Positions 1 to 6,414 of a stretch of 26,292 bases of DNA are shown here, piece by piece. The stretch is from SIG424 sp045546695. Its GTDB lineage: Bacteria > Bacillota > Clostridia > UBA1212 > UBA1255. The position numbers and the translations under genes were made by a program. Where the stretch lies: the NCBI GenBank assembly GCA_045546695.1, contig JAZQDE010000010.1, positions 1-26,292 of the forward strand. Direction: 5' to 3'. The first letter of the stretch is position 1, and every line of letters starts with the position of its first letter. Under the pieces are notes generated by a model that had not been told where the DNA came from, did no database searches, and saw nothing but the letters and a program-made list of their open reading frames with translations.

Positions 1-136
1 CAGCGATTTCCTCAACAATCGGTACTACCATTCGGCAGGGGCCGCACCATGGTGCCCAAAAGTCCAGAAGGACTTTCTTATCGGAATTTAATACTTCATT
101 TTGAAAATTGTTTTTATTGATATTGATAGCAGACAT
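1..136 (-). CDS. trxA: Thioredoxin, N-terminal part (cut by window edge)
   Basis: The first 45 codons of a thioredoxin read leftward off the window edge. The translation contains DFWAPWCGPC, the classic WCGPC redox motif, at about residues 25-34, followed by a typical VPIVEEIA helix. The ATG at 134-136 is preceded at good spacing by AGGAGG (about 145-150). Thioredoxin is a cytoplasmic dithiol reductant recycled by thioredoxin reductase; a trxB gene lies elsewhere in this window at 17413. The C-terminal half is outside the window, so completeness cannot be judged. Identification is from a diagnostic motif and is firm. Confidence 0.93.
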   Translation of the reverse strand, partial: MSAININKNNFQNEVLNSDKKVLLDFWAPWCGPCRMVVPIVEEIA

Positions 137-171
137 ATTTACGTCCTCCTTTTTTTATTTGTGGCTTTGTT

Positions 172-210
172 ATATCACAGCTTTTGACATCGTTCTGTGA
201 TGATATCACA
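172..210 (-). promoter_or_regulatory. Candidate operator upstream of trxA
   Basis: A perfect 6-bp inverted repeat with a 3-bp centre (TGTGATGATATCACA, 196-210) lies about 60 bp before the trxA start. A second half-like element (TGTGATAT on the minus strand) lies at about 172-179. The shape resembles CRP/FNR-family sites (TGTGA-N6-TCACA), but the central spacing is one base short and no regulator is visible. No convincing -35/-10 pair was found here, which would fit an activator-dependent promoter. Function is inferred. Confidence 0.35.
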
Positions 211-517
211 TTTCTTACTTCTTGCACCCTGTCTTGTATCTCATCTTGTGTGTTGTCTTGTGTGTTGTCTTGTGTGTCACAAAGATGCTTTTACCTAAAG
301 ATCAAATATATGTTTTTACACTAACTGGGGTGGATATAAATTTTAAGATAAACATGCACATTTTTTATCAAATAAATATGTACAAATTTAGAGCGATTCT
401 TCTTCGGCGCGGTAGAAATTTTGCAGTCGATAAGATGAAAATTCAATGCATCCGCATAGCAGGTACATTTCGAAAATTTATTTTGGCGATTACAAATCCA
501 TAAAGTTATAATAATGA
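211..517. other. Intergenic stretch between trxA and fic, no gene seen
   Basis: About 300 bp of AT-rich DNA between divergent trxA and fic. An open frame of 93 codons exists at 222-503, but it has no ribosome site, its start lies in a low-complexity TTGTGTGT run, and its composition is not protein-like. I see no gene, only the short tandem repeat listed separately. Confidence 0.5.
245..278. repeat. 12-bp tandem repeat, about 2.8 copies
   Basis: The unit CTTGTGTGTTGT occurs at 245-256 and 257-268, with a partial third copy at 269-278. It is a simple microsatellite-like tract with no spacers. No function can be assigned. Confidence 0.7.
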
Positions 518-545
518 TTGATTTCTATCCCATTTAGTGTATAAT
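518..545 (+). promoter_or_regulatory. Promoter of the Fic gene
   Basis: TTGATT (518-523) and TATAAT (540-545) are separated by 16 bp and lie about 50 bp before the fic start codon. This is a good vegetative sigma-factor promoter. Two 12-bp near-identical direct repeats (AGATAATACGCA 552-563, AGATAGTACGCA 564-575) sit directly downstream of the -10 and could form an operator. Confidence 0.65.
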
Positions 546-594
546 AGAGGCAGATAATACGCAAGATAGTACGCAAGTTAACGGAGGTGTTTTC

Positions 595-1587
595 TTGAAA
601 GATTACAAGCCACCCTTTACGATTACAAATGAGATTTTAACCTATGTGTCGTCCATTTCCGAAAAAGTGGGACGCATTACCGCAACCAGCAATATGGAGG
701 CCAAGCCCCATCTACGAAAGAATAACCGGATCAAGTCCATCCACTCTTCTCTGCGGATTGAGGCAAACTCCCTTTCTCTGGGACAGGTACGGGATGTCAT
801 CAACGGCAAGACTGTCCTTGGTGAACAGAAAGAGATCCAGGAAGTCAAAAACGCCTATGCGGCCTATGAGAAGCTGGCCGAGATCGATCCTTTCAGCATC
901 CAGGATATGAAGGCCTTCCATGGTATCATGACCAAATACATTGTAGATGAGTCCGGTGATTTTCGTCGTGGTGAAGAAGGTGTCTTTAACGGTGATCAGT
1001 GCATTTTTATGGCACCGCCCGCAAAGTTCGTTCCCCAGCTAATGAATGACCTGTTTGGTTGGATGAAAACAGCGCAGGAAACTGTCCATCCACTGATCCT
1101 CAGCAGTGTGTTCCATTATGAGTTTGTATTCATCCACCCCTTCTCCGATGGCAATGGCAGAATGGCACGGCTCTGGCATACCGCGATCCTTTCCAAGTGG
1201 AAGCCGGTCTTTGAGTTTATCCCCATTGAAAGCCAAATTGAGAAGTTCCAGGAAGACTACTATAACGCAATTGCCAAATGCCACATTAACGGCGAATCTA
1301 CCGCTTTCATTGCGTTTATGCTCTCCCAGATCGATATGATCCTGGACGATTTTTCTGTTCAGATCTCCGAAGACAACGAGCAGCTTTCGGAATACGTCAA
1401 ACGACTGCTGGAGGTTATGGAATATGACACCCCTTACACCGGCACGGCATTGATGGAAAAACTGGGGCTCAAGTCCAAGGAAGGCTTCCGCAGAAATTAC
1501 CTGCAACCGGCAATCAAGTTGAATTTGATTAATATGACCATTCCGGACAAACCGAACAGCAGAAATCAGAGATATATAAAACTCTAA
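595..1587 (+). CDS. Fic/DOC-family protein (Fido AMP-transferase-like)
   Basis: This 330-residue protein carries the Fic active-site motif HPFSDGNGRMAR at residues 181-192, which fits HxFx(D/E)GN(G/K)R with catalytic His181. Fic enzymes transfer AMP or other phosphate-linked groups from nucleotides onto hydroxyls of target proteins. An N-terminal helix, SLRIEAN (52-58), matches the auto-inhibitory (S/T)xxxE(G/N) motif except that Ala replaces the Gly/Asn after Glu56. The last ~60 residues look like a winged-helix DNA-binding domain, as in many stand-alone Fic proteins. Translation starts at a TTG (595) preceded by GGAGGT at 583-588; no better ATG lies nearby. Base composition is higher in GC than the flanks, hinting at transfer. 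No toxin partner gene is adjacent, so it is probably a self-inhibited class II Fic. The target is unknown. Confidence 0.9.
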   Translation: MKDYKPPFTITNEILTYVSSISEKVGRITATSNMEAKPHLRKNNRIKSIHSSLRIEANSLSLGQVRDVINGKTVLGEQKEIQEVKNAYAAYEKLAEIDPFSIQDMKAFHGIMTKYIVDESGDFRRGEEGVFNGDQCIFMAPPAKFVPQLMNDLFGWMKTAQETVHPLILSSVFHYEFVFIHPFSDGNGRMARLWHTAILSKWKPVFEFIPIESQIEKFQEDYYNAIAKCHINGESTAFIAFMLSQIDMILDDFSVQISEDNEQLSEYVKRLLEVMEYDTPYTGTALMEKLGLKSKEGFRRNYLQPAIKLNLINMTIPDKPNSRNQRYIKL

Positions 1588-1639
1588 TCAAGCGGAACCA
1601 ATCTATGATAAATGTTGGAGCTGTAAAAAAACAGTCCGA

Positions 1640-1683
1640 AAAAGCTCTGAGATTCATTTTTAAATACGAGTCTTGGAGCTTTT
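1640..1683. terminator. Hairpin between converging fic and resolvase-tailed gene
   Basis: The arms 1640-1655 and 1668-1683 (outer AAAAGCTC/GAGCTTTT) pair over 16 positions when G-U wobbles are allowed in the plus-strand RNA, with a 12-nt loop. It lies 50 bp after the fic stop and downstream of the converging minus-strand gene, so it may terminate from both sides. The U-tract is short. Confidence 0.55.
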
Positions 1684-1827
1684 CTAATGATACTTAGCTT
1701 AAAGTAATCTTTTTGTTTATTAATACTAAAATAAATGATATTTTTATGTAAGTTAAAACCACAAGAAATTACTGCAATCTCAAAATTCATACCTTTTAAG
1801 CCTCTTCTTCGTGCTCGTTATTAAATG

Positions 1828-2721
1828 TTATTGTAGTTTCTTTAGCTTTCTATAGAACGTAGATCTTGAACTGATCTTTATTCGTCTCATTGCTTCCTCA
1901 ACAGTGATAAGACCTTCATCAAGCTCCTTAGCAACTTGACGAAGAGAGTTTTCATCTACTTCTATCGGCTTTCTGCCGGTATACTTACCCTTCTTCTTAG
2001 CATTTTCGATACCTTCCTGACGATTGGCGTTTCGTTCTCGACGAGAAATGATCCTTTGCGTTATCATATATGGAATCATTGCGGCGCGCGTCATAGCGTC
2101 AACTAGCACTTGACCGCTTTGTGTTATTACATCTGCTCCACTTGTAACAATACCAAACATTCCGTCAGCAAGACCTGCAGTTGTATCAGCAATAGCTTCC
2201 AAGGATTCAACAATCACCTTATCTCCATACTGAAGACTCGATACAATACCCGATGCGAATTGCTCAACTGTTCCTTGCAAGCGTCTTCGCTCTACTATTA
2301 AGTTATCATTAGCTGCTCTCATGTTAGTACGGAGAAGCCATTCAAACCGATCATAATAATCAAGTCCAACCGATTCAAGCAATTCCCAAAGGTCCTCACG
2401 GCTTTCAGATGGAGTTCTTTCGGAAATAAAAGTAGGGATATAGTTTACTCGATAATAATCCTTTAATCTGAGTTCCATATCAATACCAGGGATTCCTTGA
2501 AACACACTTGCCGGAAGTCCGTCTACGATATCCCAATAAGGACTGATTACGTACTGAAAATTTTCTTCATCAAACTCTTGGTAATCAATCTGAGCAACGC
2601 TTACCTTGTCACCGTTCTTCATTACCGCCTTTATAATGCCGGAATTGATGAAGGAAGGGGTTCCTGCAAGTGGTGTTGTTATTCTGTTTTGTGGCTTAAA
2701 ATCCGTTCTTATCTCTTGCAT
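1828..2721 (-). CDS. Kinase-linked protein with a resolvase-type C-terminal DNA-binding domain
   Basis: This 297-residue protein is the second gene of an operon, 11 bp after the HipA-like kinase, with AAGGAGGTT before its ATG. Residues ~227-297 (RRERNANRQEGIENAKKKGK..., then GRKPI and ending STFYRKLKKL) match the linker and helix-turn-helix end of serine resolvases/invertases. The N-terminal ~225 residues lack the resolvase catalytic domain: no YxRVS-type start or serine nucleophile context is seen. Residues ~95-145 hold a distinctive TFISERTPSESREDLWELL segment that I do not recognise. A helical Ala/Gly-rich stretch (155-220) could mediate oligomerisation. The close linkage suggests it binds DNA to regulate, or neutralises, the kinase, like HipB does for HipA. 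That role is inference; the sequence is not a HipB-type Xre protein. Confidence 0.6.
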   Translation of the reverse strand: MQEIRTDFKPQNRITTPLAGTPSFINSGIIKAVMKNGDKVSVAQIDYQEFDEENFQYVISPYWDIVDGLPASVFQGIPGIDMELRLKDYYRVNYIPTFISERTPSESREDLWELLESVGLDYYDRFEWLLRTNMRAANDNLIVERRRLQGTVEQFASGIVSSLQYGDKVIVESLEAIADTTAGLADGMFGIVTSGADVITQSGQVLVDAMTRAAMIPYMITQRIISRRERNANRQEGIENAKKKGKYTGRKPIEVDENSLRQVAKELDEGLITVEEAMRRIKISSRSTFYRKLKKLQ

Positions 2722-2732
2722 ATCTAACCTCC

Positions 2733-3587
2733 TTATTTCAGTTTCATTTTGTTATAAGACTCAAGCAATATCTTTTCAAATCTTTCTTTCAAAATCGTTT
2801 TATAAAATTCTCTGCGCAGATCGCTGATATCTTCTATCGAATCTATCAACTTATTGATTTTATTCAAATTGACTCTTTCGGTAATTCTAACGAGTGCATT
2901 ATTGCATTCTTCAAAAGCCAAACTTGAAATAATATCATAGTATGATCTCTTTTTGCCCTGATACTTTACTTGAGAAGTCGGGAACTTATATATCCTTTGC
3001 TCAATTTCTGTTTGGTCACTAAGAACCGCTTTGATTTTTTCATCAGTATTCAACTGCGGAAAAAGGCTCGAGCCATTATCAAATATGGGAGAAATTCGGT
3101 ATTTATTGTCCTTCTTTATAAATCCCCAGTTGCTTCCGTGGCGGTCAAAGTTTGCAATCAAAGCATCAATAATAAACATATCCCAGAACAAATCTATCGT
3201 TTGTTCTACGTCGGTAAGCTTTACGTTGTCCTTCAGCATTTCGATGATATCTTCATAAGAATACTGATACTTTTCCTTGTCCTGCTCAAGAGAACTGTCG
3301 CCAACACCGTTGAAAGGAACAAACACTTCGTCCTCACCAAGAAAATCTTTGATTACGACAACATTTTCCTTGCCATACGTTCCAAGCTGTGTCTCTTGGG
3401 TTTCGATTCCAAGCATTGAAAAAATATGACTACCAAGGAATTCGGATACGTGATTGAATCGTAATCCGTCTCTTGAATTTTTTTGAAATTTTACGAGATA
3501 GGCATTTCCGTTTATTAAAATTGACTTTTTACGTTCGGCACCGGAATAGAATCTTTCGCCGTCAGGGTACTTAGAATAATCCATCAT
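2733..3587 (-). CDS. Short HipA/CtkA-like serine/threonine kinase
   Basis: This 284-residue protein has the conserved residues of the HipA kinase fold. Lys33 in YLVKF is a likely ATP-anchoring lysine. The catalytic loop is NFDRHGSNWGF, with Asp148 and Asn153. The metal-binding motif is IFDNGSSL, with Asp170. It is much shorter than E. coli HipA (about 440) and lacks the HipA N-subdomain, so it is closer to the stand-alone CtkA-like kinases. HipA enzymes phosphorylate and inhibit aminoacyl-tRNA synthetases to cause persistence; CtkA-like members act on other proteins. The substrate here cannot be told. Two adjacent ATGs open the gene; the first lies well spaced behind GAGGTGAG. It is first in an operon with the resolvase-tailed gene. 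Confidence 0.82.
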   Translation of the reverse strand: MMDYSKYPDGERFYSGAERKKSILINGNAYLVKFQKNSRDGLRFNHVSEFLGSHIFSMLGIETQETQLGTYGKENVVVIKDFLGEDEVFVPFNGVGDSSLEQDKEKYQYSYEDIIEMLKDNVKLTDVEQTIDLFWDMFIIDALIANFDRHGSNWGFIKKDNKYRISPIFDNGSSLFPQLNTDEKIKAVLSDQTEIEQRIYKFPTSQVKYQGKKRSYYDIISSLAFEECNNALVRITERVNLNKINKLIDSIEDISDLRREFYKTILKERFEKILLESYNKMKLK

Positions 3588-3605
3588 CTATCTCACCTCG
3601 CTAAC

Positions 3606-3634
3606 ATTATACTCTAAAATTTCATTTGTATCAA
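3606..3634 (-). promoter_or_regulatory. Promoter of the kinase operon
   Basis: On the minus strand TTGATA (3634-3629) and TATAAT (3611-3606) are separated by 17 bp and lie about 20 bp before the kinase start codon. This is near-consensus, so the operon is probably well transcribed unless repressed. The very short 5' leader leaves space for a repressor only over or upstream of the core promoter. Confidence 0.7.
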
Positions 3635-3740
3635 TAGGGTTGCTTTTAGTTTTGGCACATTTGTAAAAATTATTCATCAATATATCCTCGTTGTAACTTG
3701 TAAGCCGTTTCATAACACATTTTCTCCGTTTGTAGGTTTG

Positions 3741-3929
3741 TCAAACATATGTTACATCGTCCTTGACAAAATCATCTAATACCTGTTTGGGAGATTTCCA
3801 GCCTAAAGGTCTCATGGGAAAACTGTTATAGTCCCTATAGTTATAAATCTTAAGTTGCTTTGCAAAGTCTGAAACCTCTGCTTCGGTTTCACACATAGTC
3901 GGGGTTGTTGCTTGGAACATACATTTCAA
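3741..3929 (-). pseudogene. Transposase C-terminal remnant (IS3/IS481-like)
   Basis: The 62-codon frame ends with YRDYNSFPMRPLGWKSPKQV, the characteristic C-terminal end of IS3/IS481-type DDE transposases (a 'YN..PMRPLGWKSP.EVL' signature). The rest of the transposase, including all catalytic acidic residues, is missing. At about 3930 the sequence switches abruptly to group II intron sequence on the same strand. No start signal is present, so it is a dead fragment. Confidence 0.65.
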
Positions 3930-4186
3930 ATTGACGTTTTGAATTGTTCAGCCCTTCCCAAGTTTTCTTGGTACTATGGCTTCTGCTGACTTCTTGCTTC
4001 TCAATTGTACATCACTGCACAGGTTAAGGCTTTGCCTTTTGGAACAAGATCTCACGGGATAAGTCAATACTCTTTCCTCGTCTACCTGCTCGGTTTACGC
4101 AATAGGGTTACGGTTACCTTTGGGGTTCGTTGGCAACTACGCCCCTTGTGGACTTTCACCACAGACGAACGGCATGCCCGTCATAC
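3930..4186 (-). mobile_element. Truncated group IIC intron, fragment A
   Basis: Read on the minus strand, the element starts GTATGACGGGC at 4186, then has GTGAAAGTCCAC and, near its far end, GAAGTCAGCAGAAGCCATAG. The last is the strongly conserved stretch before domain IV of group IIC introns such as the Oceanobacillus iheyensis ribozyme. It starts one base after the T-run of a terminator hairpin (4188-4223), as expected for this class. It lacks 131 bp present in fragment B (8900-9265), and the maturase gene and domains V-VI are absent, so it cannot splice or move. At ~3930 it joins a transposase remnant. Confidence 0.75.
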
Positions 4187-4187
4187 C

Positions 4188-4223
4188 AAAAAAGACATGC
4201 TCAAAACTGAACATGTCTTTTTT
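4188..4223 (-). terminator. Terminator of the rhamnosidase/sigma operon
   Basis: The arms AAAAAAGACATG.. and ..CATGTCTTTTTT form a 15-bp stem with a 6-nt loop and a T6 tail on the minus strand, about 130 bp beyond the stop of the anti-sigma-like gene. It also served as the integration target of group IIC intron fragment A. Confidence 0.8.
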
Positions 4224-4352
4224 CAAAATACTGCTTTATCGCGGACACCACAACAGATATACTTTTGAATTGACATTATACCCTATAAAGCAAAGAAACA
4301 GTACGCCTGGACAAGGTGATCCCCATCTATTTTTTCGCATGCGGCAGAGATA

Positions 4353-5831
4353 TTAGGCCATTGGCAATATAAAAGCCTCTCCGTATTCACTGTATTTACG
4401 AATATGTCTATTTTCTCCAATCAACGCAACGAGATCCTCCGGCGAAATAACCATAGCACCATTTTCGTCAAGAAGAATAAAGGTTGCATCATAATACGCC
4501 GCATGTTCGCCCTTTGAATAGTATTCCCAACCAATCTTTACAATCGAATAGACTCCCTTCGATGTCTTCTCATACCAGCCATAAACAGTTTTACTTACCA
4601 GTTCTTTTCCCTTTTCATCTGTATGTTGCGCCGAAAAATCCGAAAGATCTAAATTGGCAATGTATTGTGAAATATCCGGTAAATTTTCAACATCGGCTTC
4701 TTCAAATTTAAATTCAGACGCCACAACCTCTTCTGTAAAACAGTCAAAACGTATCCGTTCGTTTGTAAGACAACCATTAATCAAGCGATAATAAACAAGT
4801 TCTCGCGACGTATAGTATGGCCTTCCACCCTCCACATTTAATACGTCCAACCATGATCCCATCGATATTGAAAAAAGAACATTTGGCACATAAACGCCAT
4901 TCTCAAGTGATCTTATATAGTTCATTGCCTCTTGTGCTGCTAAATTAGCAAAACTATGATATTGAATCTTCGACGGATCCTTACTAGCCCAATTTATACG
5001 TGCCGGATAGTCACGCAATCTCTTCTCACGTTTTGCAAGAACTTTCTCTAATGTCGCACCACGATATACGATACGAAACTCGTCGTCTTCTTTATCCAAA
5101 TCAGGTTCCCCATATTTGTACCCGTTATACCAACTATCCTCTTGCCAAAGAGTTTCATCAAAAACTCCGTTTGTAAAAGCAATAATATTGCCAAGTTCAG
5201 GTATACCATACGGATCTGTGAAAATATAGTCAAAAGCTAAAATTTTATTATCTTTTTTAAGAATGAAATTTGCCGGCAGCTGCAACATTGAGATGAGCAA
5301 CGAATCATATTCTGTTAGATCTCCGTCAAGGCGACTTGGCAGTAAGTAGTAAAATTCTCCTTTCATGCCACTATCAAGAGAATCAATAATTACCATTTTG
5401 AAAAGTCTATATGTGACATTTGTCCCGATTGCTTCTGAGGTTACAGGTGAATATATTCCCGGATATTCCTCTACTGCTTTGGCCACAACATCTATAAACC
5501 CCCGTGAAAATTCAAACTGTGGTGCTAGAATTGCTGATGTTGTTCCAGAGGGAATATAAGTACTTCCTTTTATATAACGGAACGGTAAGCCCCAATTCAC
5601 ATCGGCTTCTCTTACAGAGTTTAAGTTTGCATTTCCATTATTAGGAGACACCGTTGGCTTTGCCCAATCTATTCCGCCATTTGATATTGTATGAGCTATC
5701 ACCACAACTACAAAGCAAGCCACAGCCGCAACCACTACCCCGGCCAAAGTCTTCCTTCTTTTATTTCGTTTGTTAATTATATTATTACTGCGTTCTAAAA
5801 CGCTCCTAGCCATTTCTTCATAATTCTTCAT
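4353..5831 (-). CDS. Membrane-anchored probable anti-sigma / sensor protein
   Basis: About 492 residues. I place the start at the ATG at 5831 (MKNYEEMARS...), seven codons inside a longer frame, because AAGGAGGG sits about 8 bp before it; it then overlaps the sigma gene end by 14 bp, indicating translational coupling. A short basic cytoplasmic tail (RNKRRKT) leads into one membrane helix (about residues 28-48, LAGVVVAAVACFVVVVIAHT) and a large outside domain of ~440 residues. That layout, directly behind an ECF sigma gene, is typical of anti-sigma factors that hold the sigma factor until an external signal arrives. No ZAS zinc motif or known external domain was recognised. It is last in the rhamnosidase-sigma operon, so the signal may relate to plant polysaccharide; this is inference. 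Confidence 0.65.
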   Translation of the reverse strand: MKNYEEMARSVLERSNNIINKRNKRRKTLAGVVVAAVACFVVVVIAHTISNGGIDWAKPTVSPNNGNANLNSVREADVNWGLPFRYIKGSTYIPSGTTSAILAPQFEFSRGFIDVVAKAVEEYPGIYSPVTSEAIGTNVTYRLFKMVIIDSLDSGMKGEFYYLLPSRLDGDLTEYDSLLISMLQLPANFILKKDNKILAFDYIFTDPYGIPELGNIIAFTNGVFDETLWQEDSWYNGYKYGEPDLDKEDDEFRIVYRGATLEKVLAKREKRLRDYPARINWASKDPSKIQYHSFANLAAQEAMNYIRSLENGVYVPNVLFSISMGSWLDVLNVEGGRPYYTSRELVYYRLINGCLTNERIRFDCFTEEVVASEFKFEEADVENLPDISQYIANLDLSDFSAQHTDEKGKELVSKTVYGWYEKTSKGVYSIVKIGWEYYSKGEHAAYYDATFILLDENGAMVISPEDLVALIGENRHIRKYSEYGEAFILPMA

Positions 5832-6375
5832 ATACAAAGCCCTCCTTATCAAGTTCAGTTTTCAGTGACAGCTTTGCGCGATAAACAAGGTTTTCAATTT
5901 GTTTGTTATTTTTCTTCATCACAGAAGCAATCTGCGCTATTTTAAAGCTTTCAAAATACATCAGATAAAGAACTTGCCTGTATTCAGAATTTAATTTTTT
6001 TAAAGCATTATACACAAGTCTTTTTTGTTCATTTTGTATATACTTTTTCTCAACATCAGCCTCATCACTTAATATGTGTGCCACGTCATCAGTTGAGACT
6101 GTCTCCACTTTCTTACATCGCCTTATGTAGTCAAGAGTAACATTTCTGCCTATTGCATATAACCACGTCTTAAAAGTGCTCTTTCCTGAAAATCTTGGCT
6201 TATTTACAACAATTTTCACAAAAGTTTCTTCTGTAAGATCTTCTGCAACGTGAATATTCTGAACGAAACCATTTAGGTATAACATCAAACCGTCTTTATA
6301 ATCCCTGATTATATCCACAACACCGTTTTCATCGCCATCAAGGAAACGGCGGTAGCTACAAGCACCGTTATCCAT
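5818..6375 (-). CDS. ECF-type RNA polymerase sigma factor
   Basis: The 185-residue protein has sigma region 2 at about residues 30-90, with AEDLTEETFVKIVVNKPRF followed by FKTWLYAIGRNVTLDYIRR. It has region 4 at about 125-175 (LNSEYRQVLYLMYFESFK.. then a helix-turn-helix ending in VYRAKLSLKTEL). No region 1.1 or 3 is present, as is usual for extracytoplasmic-function sigma factors. The ATG is preceded by GGAAGGGAG. It lies 39 bp after the rhamnosidase gene, and its end overlaps the start of the membrane-anchored partner. It probably directs a small regulon, possibly including its own operon; no ECF promoter could be assigned. Confidence 0.92.
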   Translation of the reverse strand: MDNGACSYRRFLDGDENGVVDIIRDYKDGLMLYLNGFVQNIHVAEDLTEETFVKIVVNKPRFSGKSTFKTWLYAIGRNVTLDYIRRCKKVETVSTDDVAHILSDEADVEKKYIQNEQKRLVYNALKKLNSEYRQVLYLMYFESFKIAQIASVMKKNNKQIENLVYRAKLSLKTELDKEGFVYEEL

Positions 6376-6414
6376 TGATTATACTCCCTTCCGAAAAATT
6401 TACCTTTTCACCTA

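Noticed and set aside
245..278. Possible CRISPR-like repeat
   Set aside because: Units are head to tail without spacers and are simple sequence; the same holds for 23131-23175 and 26120-26173.
222..503. 93-codon frame between trxA and fic
   Set aside because: It starts in a low-complexity repeat, has no ribosome site and has an unlikely amino acid mix.
1584..1790. 68-codon minus-strand frame downstream of the resolvase-tailed gene
   Set aside because: It lies across the terminator hairpin, has no ribosome site and no recognisable content.
1828..2721. A functional serine recombinase
   Set aside because: Only the DNA-binding end matches; the catalytic domain with its serine nucleophile is not present.
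4005..4356. Overlapping plus-strand frames of 78-87 codons, also seen at 8944-9382
   Set aside because: They arise from the antisense of the group IIC intron fragments; the similar peptides at both places reflect the shared intron, not a gene family.
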